From Fibrobacter succinogenes (GTDB lineage: Bacteria; Fibrobacterota; Fibrobacteria; Fibrobacterales; Fibrobacteraceae): a DNA stretch of 64,000 bases. The DNA is taken from NCBI GenBank assembly GCA_902756345.1, contig CACVQR010000004.1, positions 310,001 to 374,000 on the forward strand, in the 5' to 3' direction. The notes beneath the pieces were generated by a model, which was given only the letters and a program-made list of their open reading frames with translations, did not search any database and was not told where the DNA came from. This document shows positions 33,682 to 40,702 of the stretch, in pieces. The first letter of the stretch is position 1; the number at the start of each line of letters is the position of its first letter. The position numbers and the translations under genes were made by a program.

Positions 33682-33710
33682 AATATAGTTAAAAGCTATA
33701 AGGTTGGCAA
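33682..33710 (-). promoter_or_regulatory. Promoter of the LysR-permease-trpCF unit
   Basis: TTGCCA (33710-33705), 17 bp, TATATT (33687-33682). The -35 region reads AACCCCTTGCCA as in the trpB leader promoter. It overlaps the hairpin at the end of the trpE-GD unit. Confidence 0.7.
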
Positions 33711-33736
33711 GGGGTTATAAAAACCCTTTGCCAACC
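33702..33736 (-). terminator. Hairpin after trpGD, overlapping the LysR promoter
   Basis: GGTTGGCAA (33702-33710) and TTGCCAACC (33728-33736) are perfect arms, extended by G/C pairs. It follows the trpGD stop by 9 bp. The 3' side holds the -35 of the next promoter. The U-run is weak. Confidence 0.55.
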
Positions 33737-33744
33737 ATACCTAT

Positions 33745-35340
33745 TTACGAGTTCGTCGCCACCTTGACTTCCTCGATCTTCTTGAGAACGGAGCCGTCTT
33801 CCATGGCCTTGATGGCCATGTCGAAGCCTTCCTTGATGGTTGCAGCCTTCTTGCTGATGTAGAGGGCGGCACCGGCGTTCAGGGCGCAAGCGTACTTGAT
33901 GCCCGGGCGACCCTTGCCGTTCAGCACGTCGAGAGCGAGGTTGAAGTTGTCGACGCCCGTACCGCCGGCGAGGTCTTCGGGATCCACGGAGGGGATGCCG
34001 AAGTCCTTGGGGTCGATGCGGTAAGTCTTGTACTCGCCATCTTCCAAAATTTCGGCGATGGTCGTCGGCACGCAGGGCGAAATTTCGTCGTAGCCGTCAT
34101 CACTGATGGCGACCATCACTCGCTTCGCGCCGAGGGCCTTTGCCGCCTTGGTGAACGGTTCCAGCACGGTCGTGCTATAGACGCCGAGCATCAGGTACTT
34201 GGCTTCGGCCGGGTTCGTGAGGGGACCCAGCAGGTTCATGATGGTCTTCACGCCGAGAACGCCGCGAACCGGGCCGGCAAAGCGCATGGCGCTGTGGTAG
34301 ACAGGCGCCATGAGGAACACGAAGTTCGTCTTGTTGATGACGGAGGCTGCCTTTTCGGGAGCCATGTCCAGCTTGAAGCCTGCAGCCGTGTAGAAGTCGG
34401 CGGCGCCGGACTTACTAGAGACGGCGCGGTTTCCGTGCTTAGCAATCTTTGCGCCACAGCTTGCAGCAATCAGGCCAGAGAGCGAGCTCACGTTGAAGCT
34501 TCCCTTGCCGTCGCCACCGGTACCCACGATGTCGGTGAGTTCGTCGCCGCTGTAGGGGAACTTGCGCTTCTTGCTGCTCAAAACCTTCGCACAACCGGCG
34601 ATTTCGTCGGCAACAGGACCCTTGCTGGAAAGTGCCGTCAGGATTGCAGCCATCTGGCGTTCGTCCATAATGCCGTCGGTCAAGTCTTCCATAAACATTT
34701 CGGCGGTTTCGCGGCTCAAGTCCTTGCCTTCGGTAAGCGTATTCAGAATTCCACGCACATCGAGCGGTTCGCGACGGTAGTTGAGGAACGCCTTGAAGAA
34801 TTCGTCGGCGCGGCCGCTGGCAATGGATTCCGGGTGGAACTGCACGCCTTCGATCGGGAGCGTCTTGTGGCGAATGCCCATGATGTCGCCGTCGGTAGCG
34901 CGGGCGGTCACTTCGAAGTCGGCAGGAAGTGTCGATTCATCGATGACGAGGCTATGGTAACGCGTGAAGATGTTCTTCTTGCCGATGGTGCGGAAAAGTC
35001 CCTTGCCGTCGAGGTCGATTTCTTCGGCGATGCCGTGCTTGATGAACTTGGCCTGCACAATCTTTGCACCGAAAGCGTAACCGATAGCCTGATGACCGAG
35101 GCACACGCCCAAAATCGGGAGCTTGCCCGCAAAGTGCTTGATGGCTTCCACGGAGATGCCGGCGTCTTCGGGGCGGCCCGGACCCGGACTCACGATGAGG
35201 CGGCTCGGGTTCAGCTTTTCGATGTCTGCAATGGTGCATTCGCGGCTACGGAGCACGCGGATTTCTTCGTTAGTGATCTTGGCAAGCGCCTGATAGACGT
35301 TGTAAGTAAAAGAATCGTAATTGTCGATGATGATGATCAT
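33745..35340 (-). CDS. trpGD: Fused anthranilate synthase glutaminase / anthranilate phosphoribosyltransferase
   Basis: Residues about 1-190 are TrpG, a class I glutamine amidotransferase (IVSPGPGRPEDAG, nucleophile Cys80 in LGVCLGHQAIGYAFGA, HPESIAS). From about residue 200 follows TrpD (DIVGTGGDGKGSFNVSSLSGLIAASCGAKIAKHGNRAVSSKSGAADF, NLLGPLTNPA). TrpG supplies ammonia to TrpE. TrpD joins anthranilate with PRPP. The same fusion is found in E. coli. It follows trpE across a repeat array of about 150 bp, with no promoter visible between. Confidence 0.95.
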   Translation of the reverse strand: MIIIIDNYDSFTYNVYQALAKITNEEIRVLRSRECTIADIEKLNPSRLIVSPGPGRPEDAGISVEAIKHFAGKLPILGVCLGHQAIGYAFGAKIVQAKFIKHGIAEEIDLDGKGLFRTIGKKNIFTRYHSLVIDESTLPADFEVTARATDGDIMGIRHKTLPIEGVQFHPESIASGRADEFFKAFLNYRREPLDVRGILNTLTEGKDLSRETAEMFMEDLTDGIMDERQMAAILTALSSKGPVADEIAGCAKVLSSKKRKFPYSGDELTDIVGTGGDGKGSFNVSSLSGLIAASCGAKIAKHGNRAVSSKSGAADFYTAAGFKLDMAPEKAASVINKTNFVFLMAPVYHSAMRFAGPVRGVLGVKTIMNLLGPLTNPAEAKYLMLGVYSTTVLEPFTKAAKALGAKRVMVAISDDGYDEISPCVPTTIAEILEDGEYKTYRIDPKDFGIPSVDPEDLAGGTGVDNFNLALDVLNGKGRPGIKYACALNAGAALYISKKAATIKEGFDMAIKAMEDGSVLKKIEEVKVATNS

Positions 35341-35395
35341 TTTTATTCGCTTTTTTAAAATTTGTGATCCAGGGTTGTTGTTAGGTGTCGGTTCT

Positions 35396-35490
35396 CAGTA
35401 GGAAGTTAGAAGTAGGAAGTCGGAAGTGATATAATCGCGGCGTAGCCGCCTAATTTTAAACTGTCTACTTCCTACTGCCTACTGTCTACT
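35396..35490. repeat. Short-word repeat array between trpE and trpGD, with inverted arms
   Basis: The left arm holds AGTAGGAAGTTAGAAGTAGG words (35398-35427). The right arm holds CTGTCTACTTCCTACTGCC words (35461-35490), running into the trpE stop codon. A GCGGCGTAGCCGC palindrome lies between. Confidence 0.7.
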
Positions 35491-36937
35491 AATTTTCCCC
35501 CTCCAGTACGGCTCTGATCGCTCCGAGCTTTTCGTTCGTTTCTTCAAATTCGCGGTCGGCGTTGCTGGCTGCGACAATGCCGCCACCGGCCTGCAGGCTG
35601 ATGGTCTTGCCCTGCTTGAGGCAGCAACGGATGGCGATGCAGAAATCCAGGTCACCGTCAGATTCCATGTAACCTACCGCACCCGCATAGAAGCGACGCT
35701 TGACCTTTTCGAGGCCAGAAAGAATTTCAATCGCGCTGATTTTCGGAGCGCCACTCACCGTACCTGCCGGGAAGCTAGAGCGCAGCACTTCAATCGCCTT
35801 CTTGGTCTTGGAAACCTTACCCTGCACGTCAGACACCAGGTGAATCACGTGGCTGAACTTTTCGCATTCCATGTACTTGGTGGTTTCCACCGTACCCGCT
35901 TCGCAAACGCGGCCGAGGTCGTTACGGGCCAAATCCACCAGCATCAAGTGTTCGGCGCGTTCCTTCGGGTCACCCTTCAGGTTCTTCATCAGGGCTTCGT
36001 CTTCCGCGTCATCCTTACCACGGCGGCGGGTGCCTGCAATCGGGTGAATCGTAGCGATACCGTCACGCACGCGCACGAGGCTCTCGGGCGATGCGCCAAT
36101 AAACTGATGCGTGCCGTAATCCAGGAAGAACATGTACGGAGACGGGTTCACCGTGCGGAGGCGGCGGTAAATGTCAAGCGCTTCAATATCGCTTGCAAAC
36201 TGGATGCGGCGCGAAGGCACGGCCTGCACGATGTTGCCGGCGATGATATGCTTCTGCAGGGCTTCGACCTTTTCCACGTATTCCTTGCGGGACTGTTCCA
36301 GGTCGGTCATGGTAATGCCCTTGCCATACTGCTGTTCCGGGGCGAGGTAGCTAAAGTCCAGGTCAGCGAGGCGAGCCTTCACCTTTTCGATGGCAGCCTT
36401 CAGGTCAATCTGGTGTTCTTCGTAGTTCAGGGCGAACAGGTGAAGCTTTTCGGTAAAGTGGTCGAACACGATGTAGATGTGACCCACCAAAAATTCGGCT
36501 TCGGGAATGTTGAGTTCGTCCACCTGCGGAGCGAGGCGAATGGTATCGCAGCGGGCGCAGAATTCGTAGCCGAGGTAGCCCACGCCCGAAGAGGGAATCG
36601 GAATCTGATTAGGCGGCACCGTATTTTCGGCCGAAATCAGCGTCAGCGCATCAAGAATATCGCCCTCGCCATCCTTCAGGAACACACTTTCCTTGCCGTC
36701 AACAACGATGCTCACGTCCTTGTCGTTCTGGCGCAGACGGAAGCCTTCGTCCACCATCAGGGTCGAATAGCGGCTACGACCGTGGGAGAAGCTTGCGGAT
36801 TCGAAAATAGCCTTCGCACCGAGCTTCTTGCCGAGCGAAAACGGAGTGTAACGTTCACCGGGCAGTGCCACGTAGATACTGTCGGTACGGGGTTCGAAGT
36901 TAGGGCTTTCAGTGATGTGCCTTATGTTCGTTGTCAT
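35489..36937 (-). CDS. trpE: Anthranilate synthase component I
   Basis: TrpE makes anthranilate from chorismate with ammonia from TrpG, the committed step of tryptophan synthesis. The 482-residue protein has the chorismate-binding core (FIGASPESLVRVRDGIATIHPIAGTRRRGKDDAEDEAL, HLMLVDLARNDLGRVCEAG, PAGTVSGAPKISAIEIL, QAGGGIVAASNADREFEET). The N-terminal feedback site IFESASFSHGRSRYS resembles the LLES...S pocket that binds Trp. It is the first gene of its unit and lies behind a Trp leader and attenuator. GAGGA precedes the ATG. Confidence 0.95.
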   Translation of the reverse strand: MTTNIRHITESPNFEPRTDSIYVALPGERYTPFSLGKKLGAKAIFESASFSHGRSRYSTLMVDEGFRLRQNDKDVSIVVDGKESVFLKDGEGDILDALTLISAENTVPPNQIPIPSSGVGYLGYEFCARCDTIRLAPQVDELNIPEAEFLVGHIYIVFDHFTEKLHLFALNYEEHQIDLKAAIEKVKARLADLDFSYLAPEQQYGKGITMTDLEQSRKEYVEKVEALQKHIIAGNIVQAVPSRRIQFASDIEALDIYRRLRTVNPSPYMFFLDYGTHQFIGASPESLVRVRDGIATIHPIAGTRRRGKDDAEDEALMKNLKGDPKERAEHLMLVDLARNDLGRVCEAGTVETTKYMECEKFSHVIHLVSDVQGKVSKTKKAIEVLRSSFPAGTVSGAPKISAIEILSGLEKVKRRFYAGAVGYMESDGDLDFCIAIRCCLKQGKTISLQAGGGIVAASNADREFEETNEKLGAIRAVLEGEN

Positions 36938-37125
36938 TTTTGATCCTCTGGTTTTAAAAAGGTTTGGGGTATGAGGTCGCTCGCAAGTTCGCTTTGAGGC
37001 TTAATGAATTGACATCTCAAGAGCAACGAGGACTATATCCATTCTGTTTAAACTTTTGCGTTCCTTGGTTTAGGGTTCCGCAAAGGCTTTGGTCCCGGAG
37101 GATTTCAATGATTTTGGTAAAAGAG
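36938..37125. other. Untranslated stretch between the trpE attenuator and trpE
   Basis: About 190 bp of transcribed leader after the attenuator hairpin. I see the ribosome site near trpE but no further gene or obvious structure. Confidence 0.5.
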
Positions 37126-37153
37126 AAAGGCCTCCGTGAGTCCGGAAGCCTTT
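37126..37153 (-). terminator. trpE attenuator terminator hairpin
   Basis: Minus strand: an 11-bp stem (37153-37143 with 37136-37126, one G-U) with a short loop, followed by CTCTTTT. Sequence and position are close to the trpB attenuator (AAAGGCTTyCGGACTC in both). Confidence 0.8.
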
Positions 37154-37197
37154 GCTTTAAAATCTTGGGTGATTTGCGACAAATACCGGGCTCTATG

Positions 37198-37254
37198 TCA
37201 GAGTCCGCGCCACCAACGACGGTTCAGGGTTGTACATGTCACAAAGTTCATCAT
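37198..37254 (-). CDS. trpL: Tryptophan leader peptide of the trpE unit, 18 residues with Trp-Trp
   Basis: The peptide reads MMNFVTCTTLNRRWWRGL, with Trp codons at positions 14 and 15. Its stop lies in a hairpin (CGGACTCT with AGAGCCCG) equivalent to the one in the trpB leader, and an attenuator terminator follows. The ATG is 7 bp after the -10, so it is probably leaderless. Together these support attenuation of anthranilate synthase by Trp-tRNA level. Confidence 0.83.
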   Translation of the reverse strand: MMNFVTCTTLNRRWWRGL

Positions 37255-37261
37255 GGCACCA

Positions 37262-37290
37262 AAAATATCAATCTAGAATCACTTTGGCAA
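37262..37290 (-). promoter_or_regulatory. Promoter of the trpE leader
   Basis: TTGCCA (37290-37285), 17 bp, TATTTT (37267-37262), 7 bp, ATG. The upstream context CTGAACCACTTGCCA differs from that of the trpB promoter by one base. Confidence 0.75.
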
Positions 37291-37383
37291 GTGGTTCAGT
37301 AGGAAATTCTGTAAAAAAATTGAAAATATCAATCCAAATAAGGCAAAAACCACCCCCAGTTATCACATATTTTTGCCCCTACA

Positions 37384-37412
37384 TTGCAGGGTAATAGACA
37401 TTTATATATATT
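37384..37412 (+). promoter_or_regulatory. Promoter of the lipoprotein / radical SAM cluster
   Basis: TTGCAG (37384-37389), 17 bp, TATATT (37407-37412), then about 30 bp of leader and a strong AAGGAGA before the first gene. Confidence 0.6.
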
Positions 37413-37448
37413 CGTCTTTTAGATAAAGGAATTAAAAAGGAGAAATCC

Positions 37449-38117
37449 ATGCTGTACAAACATTGGAGAAAAATTGCCCTTGCCTTGACTGGTTTCTTTT
37501 GGGCAAGTTGCGACAGCGATACCACCTCTGCAAATGGCGCTGAAGACCCCAGTTCCAGCAGCGTAGCGACACCCAAATCCAGTTCCAGCGTAGCAACCGG
37601 AAACGAAACGACATCCAGTTCTAGCGAAAAGCAGGCTCAGGTTTCAAGTTCTAGCGAAGCGACTGAAGCAAGTTCCAGCAGCTTCGAGCAGATTATGCCC
37701 GCTTATGGAGTTCCGGACGATCCCATTTTGAATTCCAGCAGCAGCGGCGACACACTAGTCGAAGCCCAACCTTTATACGGCGTTGTCATGGACAAATACA
37801 TTTGCACCCAGGTAAAGGGCGAATCCACGATGACATGCGCTGACGGCGCCACCTGTACGCAAAAAACCGAAGAGCGTTGGGGTGGACTCCCCTGCAGCAA
37901 CGACATCTGCCCTGATTACGGCGTGGTGCAGATTTCCGAAAACACCTACGAATGCGACGGCAAGGTTTACAGCGAAGCCGAATTCCATGCTCGCTACGAA
38001 AAGATGACCGTGGTCGAAGATCCCGAGCAGGACACGACGTTCAATGGAGAAATGCAACCCGCCCTTTACGGTCCGCCCTGCGTATTCAACGGCACCTGCG
38101 ACGATGCAGAGAAATAA
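37449..38117 (+). CDS. Lipoprotein 1 of an rSAM/lipoprotein cluster (four YG motifs)
   Basis: This 222-residue protein starts MLYKHWRKIALALTGFFWASC, a lipoprotein signal shared with the next two genes. A linker with SSSS runs follows to about residue 85. The rest carries four tyrosine-glycine sites in similar settings: PAYGVPDD, PLYGVVMD, PDYGVVQI and ALYGPPCV, plus several Cys residues. The YGxP motif recalls the conserved site of radical SAM-associated putative lipoproteins in Bacteroidota. With the SPASM enzyme downstream, it is probably the enzyme's substrate. This is inference from context. Strong ribosome site. Confidence 0.65.
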   Translation: MLYKHWRKIALALTGFFWASCDSDTTSANGAEDPSSSSVATPKSSSSVATGNETTSSSSEKQAQVSSSSEATEASSSSFEQIMPAYGVPDDPILNSSSSGDTLVEAQPLYGVVMDKYICTQVKGESTMTCADGATCTQKTEERWGGLPCSNDICPDYGVVQISENTYECDGKVYSEAEFHARYEKMTVVEDPEQDTTFNGEMQPALYGPPCVFNGTCDDAEK

Positions 38118-38150
38118 AAATTAGTCAGAAAACTTTTGGGGAAATTGAAG

Positions 38151-38873
38151 ATGTTCTACAAACACTGGAAAAAAATTGCACTTACATTGACCGCCCTGTT
38201 CTGGGCAGGTTGCGACGATTCGGCATCTTCATCGGAAGTCGTTCTTTACGGCTGTCCCGACGATATTTGTGCGCCTGCACCCGAAAGCAGCAGCGATTCA
38301 AACACGCCAGAATCCAGTTCCTCTAAAGAGGTAACATCAAGTTCTTCTGAACAGGAAAAATCAAGTTCCAGCATTGCCGAGGAATCGAGTTCTTCTGAAC
38401 AGGAAAAGTCAAGTTCCAGCAGCGAATTCGTCGCCGGCCTTCTTTATGGTGTCGAGCCTCCCGATTCCATTGACGTCAAATGTTTCCCGATGGATTCCAG
38501 TGTATCCTATTTTTATGATGATTACAACGCAGATGTAAAAAAAATGTGGAGCGAGCAAGCGGCCAAGCGCGATGCAGCCGCAAAGATAGACTCGATCAAG
38601 ACCACCCTGGTAGAAACGCCCATGTGCCTCGAAAACCTGCGCATGGAACTCGAAAGTCTCGTGGCCCTTTACGGAGCCCCGGTCACCATCCATAATGCGG
38701 TAGAAAAATGCATTGACGGCTCCATCAGGCCTAGCGAAGAATACGCCAAGTTCCTGAAGATGAAGGAAGAATGGGAGGCGAACAAGCCCGCCCTCGACGA
38801 AGAACTCCAGAAGGTCTACGAAGACAAGATGAAGGAAATCCAGGAACGGATTAACAAGTGCCTGGAGAAATAG
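38151..38873 (+). CDS. Lipoprotein 2 of the rSAM/lipoprotein cluster (three YG motifs)
   Basis: From the ATG at 38151 (GGGGA upstream) the 240-residue protein starts MFYKHWKKIALTLTALFWAGC, nearly the same signal as its neighbours. It has VLYGCPDD directly after the lipid site, then poly-Ser, then LLYGVEPP and, near residue 175, ALYGAPVT. The C-terminal 60 residues form a charged helical region. A TTG 15 bp earlier is in frame but less likely. Probable second substrate of the radical SAM enzyme. Confidence 0.65.
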   Translation: MFYKHWKKIALTLTALFWAGCDDSASSSEVVLYGCPDDICAPAPESSSDSNTPESSSSKEVTSSSSEQEKSSSSIAEESSSSEQEKSSSSSEFVAGLLYGVEPPDSIDVKCFPMDSSVSYFYDDYNADVKKMWSEQAAKRDAAAKIDSIKTTLVETPMCLENLRMELESLVALYGAPVTIHNAVEKCIDGSIRPSEEYAKFLKMKEEWEANKPALDEELQKVYEDKMKEIQERINKCLEK

Positions 38874-38910
38874 ACGAAAGAACGGCTCTATGAGCCTATA
38901 GACGAAAAAT

Positions 38911-39282
38911 ATGATAAAAAAGCATTGGAAAAAAATTCTATTGAGCCTGTGCTCCATACTCTGGGGCGGTTGTAGCGACGATTCCTCTAGCGATAGCAAG
39001 GATCTGATCGCCTGCGACCTTGAACAGATATGCCCCGAATATGGTATTTTCTACGATTGCGAAAACGAGGAAGATGCGATTGCCGGGAACTTCGAGAATT
39101 GCACCATGTCGTATCCGGCGTGCACGGACACGTACTATTGTGAAGACGACGTCACTTGTTTCCAATCAACCGACGACGAAACGAAAACTTTCGACTGTCG
39201 CGACGAAAAGGATAACAAGACTGTCTACACCAAAGACGAATTCAAATCAAAATACTACGTGGATGGACAACGCATCCATTAA
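38911..39282 (+). CDS. Lipoprotein 3 of the rSAM/lipoprotein cluster (one YG motif)
   Basis: This 123-residue protein starts MIKKHWKKILLSLCSILWGGC, again the shared signal. The mature part is short, acidic and Cys-rich (ten or so Cys), with one motif PEYGIFYD. There is no poly-Ser linker. It lies 38 bp after lipoprotein 2, behind a spacer with two copies of ATAGACGAAA, and 41 bp before the radical SAM gene. Confidence 0.6.
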   Translation: MIKKHWKKILLSLCSILWGGCSDDSSSDSKDLIACDLEQICPEYGIFYDCENEEDAIAGNFENCTMSYPACTDTYYCEDDVTCFQSTDDETKTFDCRDEKDNKTVYTKDEFKSKYYVDGQRIH

Positions 39283-39285
39283 ATT

Positions 39286-39319
39286 TCACATTTCACACCT
39301 CACATTTCACACCCCACAT
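39286..39319. repeat. TTTCACAC word array before the radical SAM gene
   Basis: ATTTCACATTTCACACC, TCACATTTCACACC and CCACATTTTT follow each other, filling the whole spacer between lipoprotein 3 and the radical SAM gene. No ribosome site is left. Confidence 0.65.
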
Positions 39320-39323
39320 TTTT

Positions 39324-40400
39324 ATGCAACTCTCTCTTAAAAAGAAACTCGCTCTCGAAGCTTACCGCCTTTACCGCCACAACGAAATCAAGGCGCATCC
39401 GCTCACGTACTTTTTCTGGGAATGCACGCTGCGCTGCAACCTGCACTGCCTGCACTGCGGTAGCGACTGTGTGAAGGACGCCATCCCCGACATGCCCCGC
39501 GAAGACTTCATGGGTGTGCTGGATAAACTCGCCCCGCACATTGACCCCAAACACTTTATCGTGGTGATTACCGGCGGCGAACCGCTGATGCGTCAGGACC
39601 TCGAAGAATGCGGCATGGAAATCAAGAAGCGCGGCTACCCCTGGGGAATGGTCAGCAACGGCCTTGCGATGACCCCCGAACGCTACACCAAGTTGCTGAA
39701 TGCAGGGCTGCGCTCACTCACGATTAGCCTGGACGGCCTCAAGGAAAGCCACAATCATTTCCGCGGTGCCCCCACGAGTTTCGATAACGCACTCCGCGCC
39801 ATCGACATGGCCGCCCACACGCAAGGCCTCACTTTCGACGTGATGACCTGCGTGAACCGCCAGAATCTGAAAGAACTCCCGAAGATTCTCGACCTGCTTT
39901 TGAAAATCGGCGTGAAGCGCTGGCGTATCGCGACGGTGTTCCCGAAGGGCCGCGCGAAGGACAATCCGCTGTTCCAGCTCACGAACCAGGAATTCCGCCA
40001 GGTGTTCGACTTCATCCGCGAAGTCAAGAAGCTGAACGTCATCAACGTGAACTACGGCTGCGAAGGGTTCCTCGGGAGCTACGAGAAGGACGCCCGCAAC
40101 TACCCGTTCTTCTGCCGTGCCGGCGTGAACGTCAGTTCCGTGCTTTGCGATGGCAGCATCTCGGCATGCCCGAGCCTCCGCGGTGACTACATCCAGGGTA
40201 ACATTTACAAGGACGACCTCTGGGATGTGTGGCAGAACCGCTACCAGGTGATGCGCGACCGCAGCTGGGCAAAAATTGGCGACTGCAAGACGTGCAAGTA
40301 CTGGCGCTACTGCGAAGGTTCGAGCCTGCATCTCAGGGATGAAAAGACCAAGGAACTCGCCTACTGCCACGTAAAGCGCTTGGAAGACGCTGGCGCTTAG
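39324..40400 (+). CDS. Radical SAM/SPASM enzyme of an rSAM/lipoprotein system
   Basis: This 358-residue protein has the radical SAM cluster motif at C38xxxC42xxC45 (CNLHCLHC) within FFWECTLRCNLHCLHCGSDC, a VVITGGEPLMRQDL motif for SAM binding, and a C-terminal SPASM domain with seven or more Cys (FCRAGVNVSSVLCDGSISACPS, DCKTCKYWRYCEGSS, AYCHVKRL). The sequence around the cluster fits the family known as the rSAM/lipoprotein system enzyme. The adjacent lipoproteins are the likely substrates. The chemistry (for example Tyr or backbone modification at the YG sites) is unknown. The ATG has no ribosome site. Confidence 0.8.
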   Translation: MQLSLKKKLALEAYRLYRHNEIKAHPLTYFFWECTLRCNLHCLHCGSDCVKDAIPDMPREDFMGVLDKLAPHIDPKHFIVVITGGEPLMRQDLEECGMEIKKRGYPWGMVSNGLAMTPERYTKLLNAGLRSLTISLDGLKESHNHFRGAPTSFDNALRAIDMAAHTQGLTFDVMTCVNRQNLKELPKILDLLLKIGVKRWRIATVFPKGRAKDNPLFQLTNQEFRQVFDFIREVKKLNVINVNYGCEGFLGSYEKDARNYPFFCRAGVNVSSVLCDGSISACPSLRGDYIQGNIYKDDLWDVWQNRYQVMRDRSWAKIGDCKTCKYWRYCEGSSLHLRDEKTKELAYCHVKRLEDAGA

Positions 40401-40702
40401 AAAATTCTATTCCCTTGCAAATGTTCTTGGGAATGACAAGAGCCGCACCTTTATGAGGTGCGGCTCTTGCTTGCAGCCGTTTTGTCTGCATTTTAGCTAG
40501 AGTTTTCAGTCTCCAAACCGGCCCTAGCCTTGTATTTTTTGTTTGAACGTAAGATAGGATTTTCACCCTGATTTACAATATCCCGACCAAATAAAGCGTT
40601 GTACGGAAAAACAACAGCGAAACGTTCAAAAACCCTTATTTTTCGCTTATTTCGCAAAATTCCACAAATCAAAGTGCGAATTTTTAGATATTATTTATAC
40701 CG
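40401..40702. other. 300-bp spacer before rel, with one large hairpin
   Basis: CAAGAGCCGCACCT (40437-40450) and AGGTGCGGCTCTTG (40456-40469) form a perfect 14-bp stem with a 5-base loop, probably ending the lipoprotein/rSAM unit although a T-run is lacking. The rest is AT-rich. TATTAT at 40689-40694 may be the rel -10, only 8 bp before the ATG. I see no gene in it. Confidence 0.5.

Noticed and set aside
40437-40469. 14-bp perfect hairpin as a definite terminator
   Set aside because: No T-run on either side; listed only as part of the spacer.
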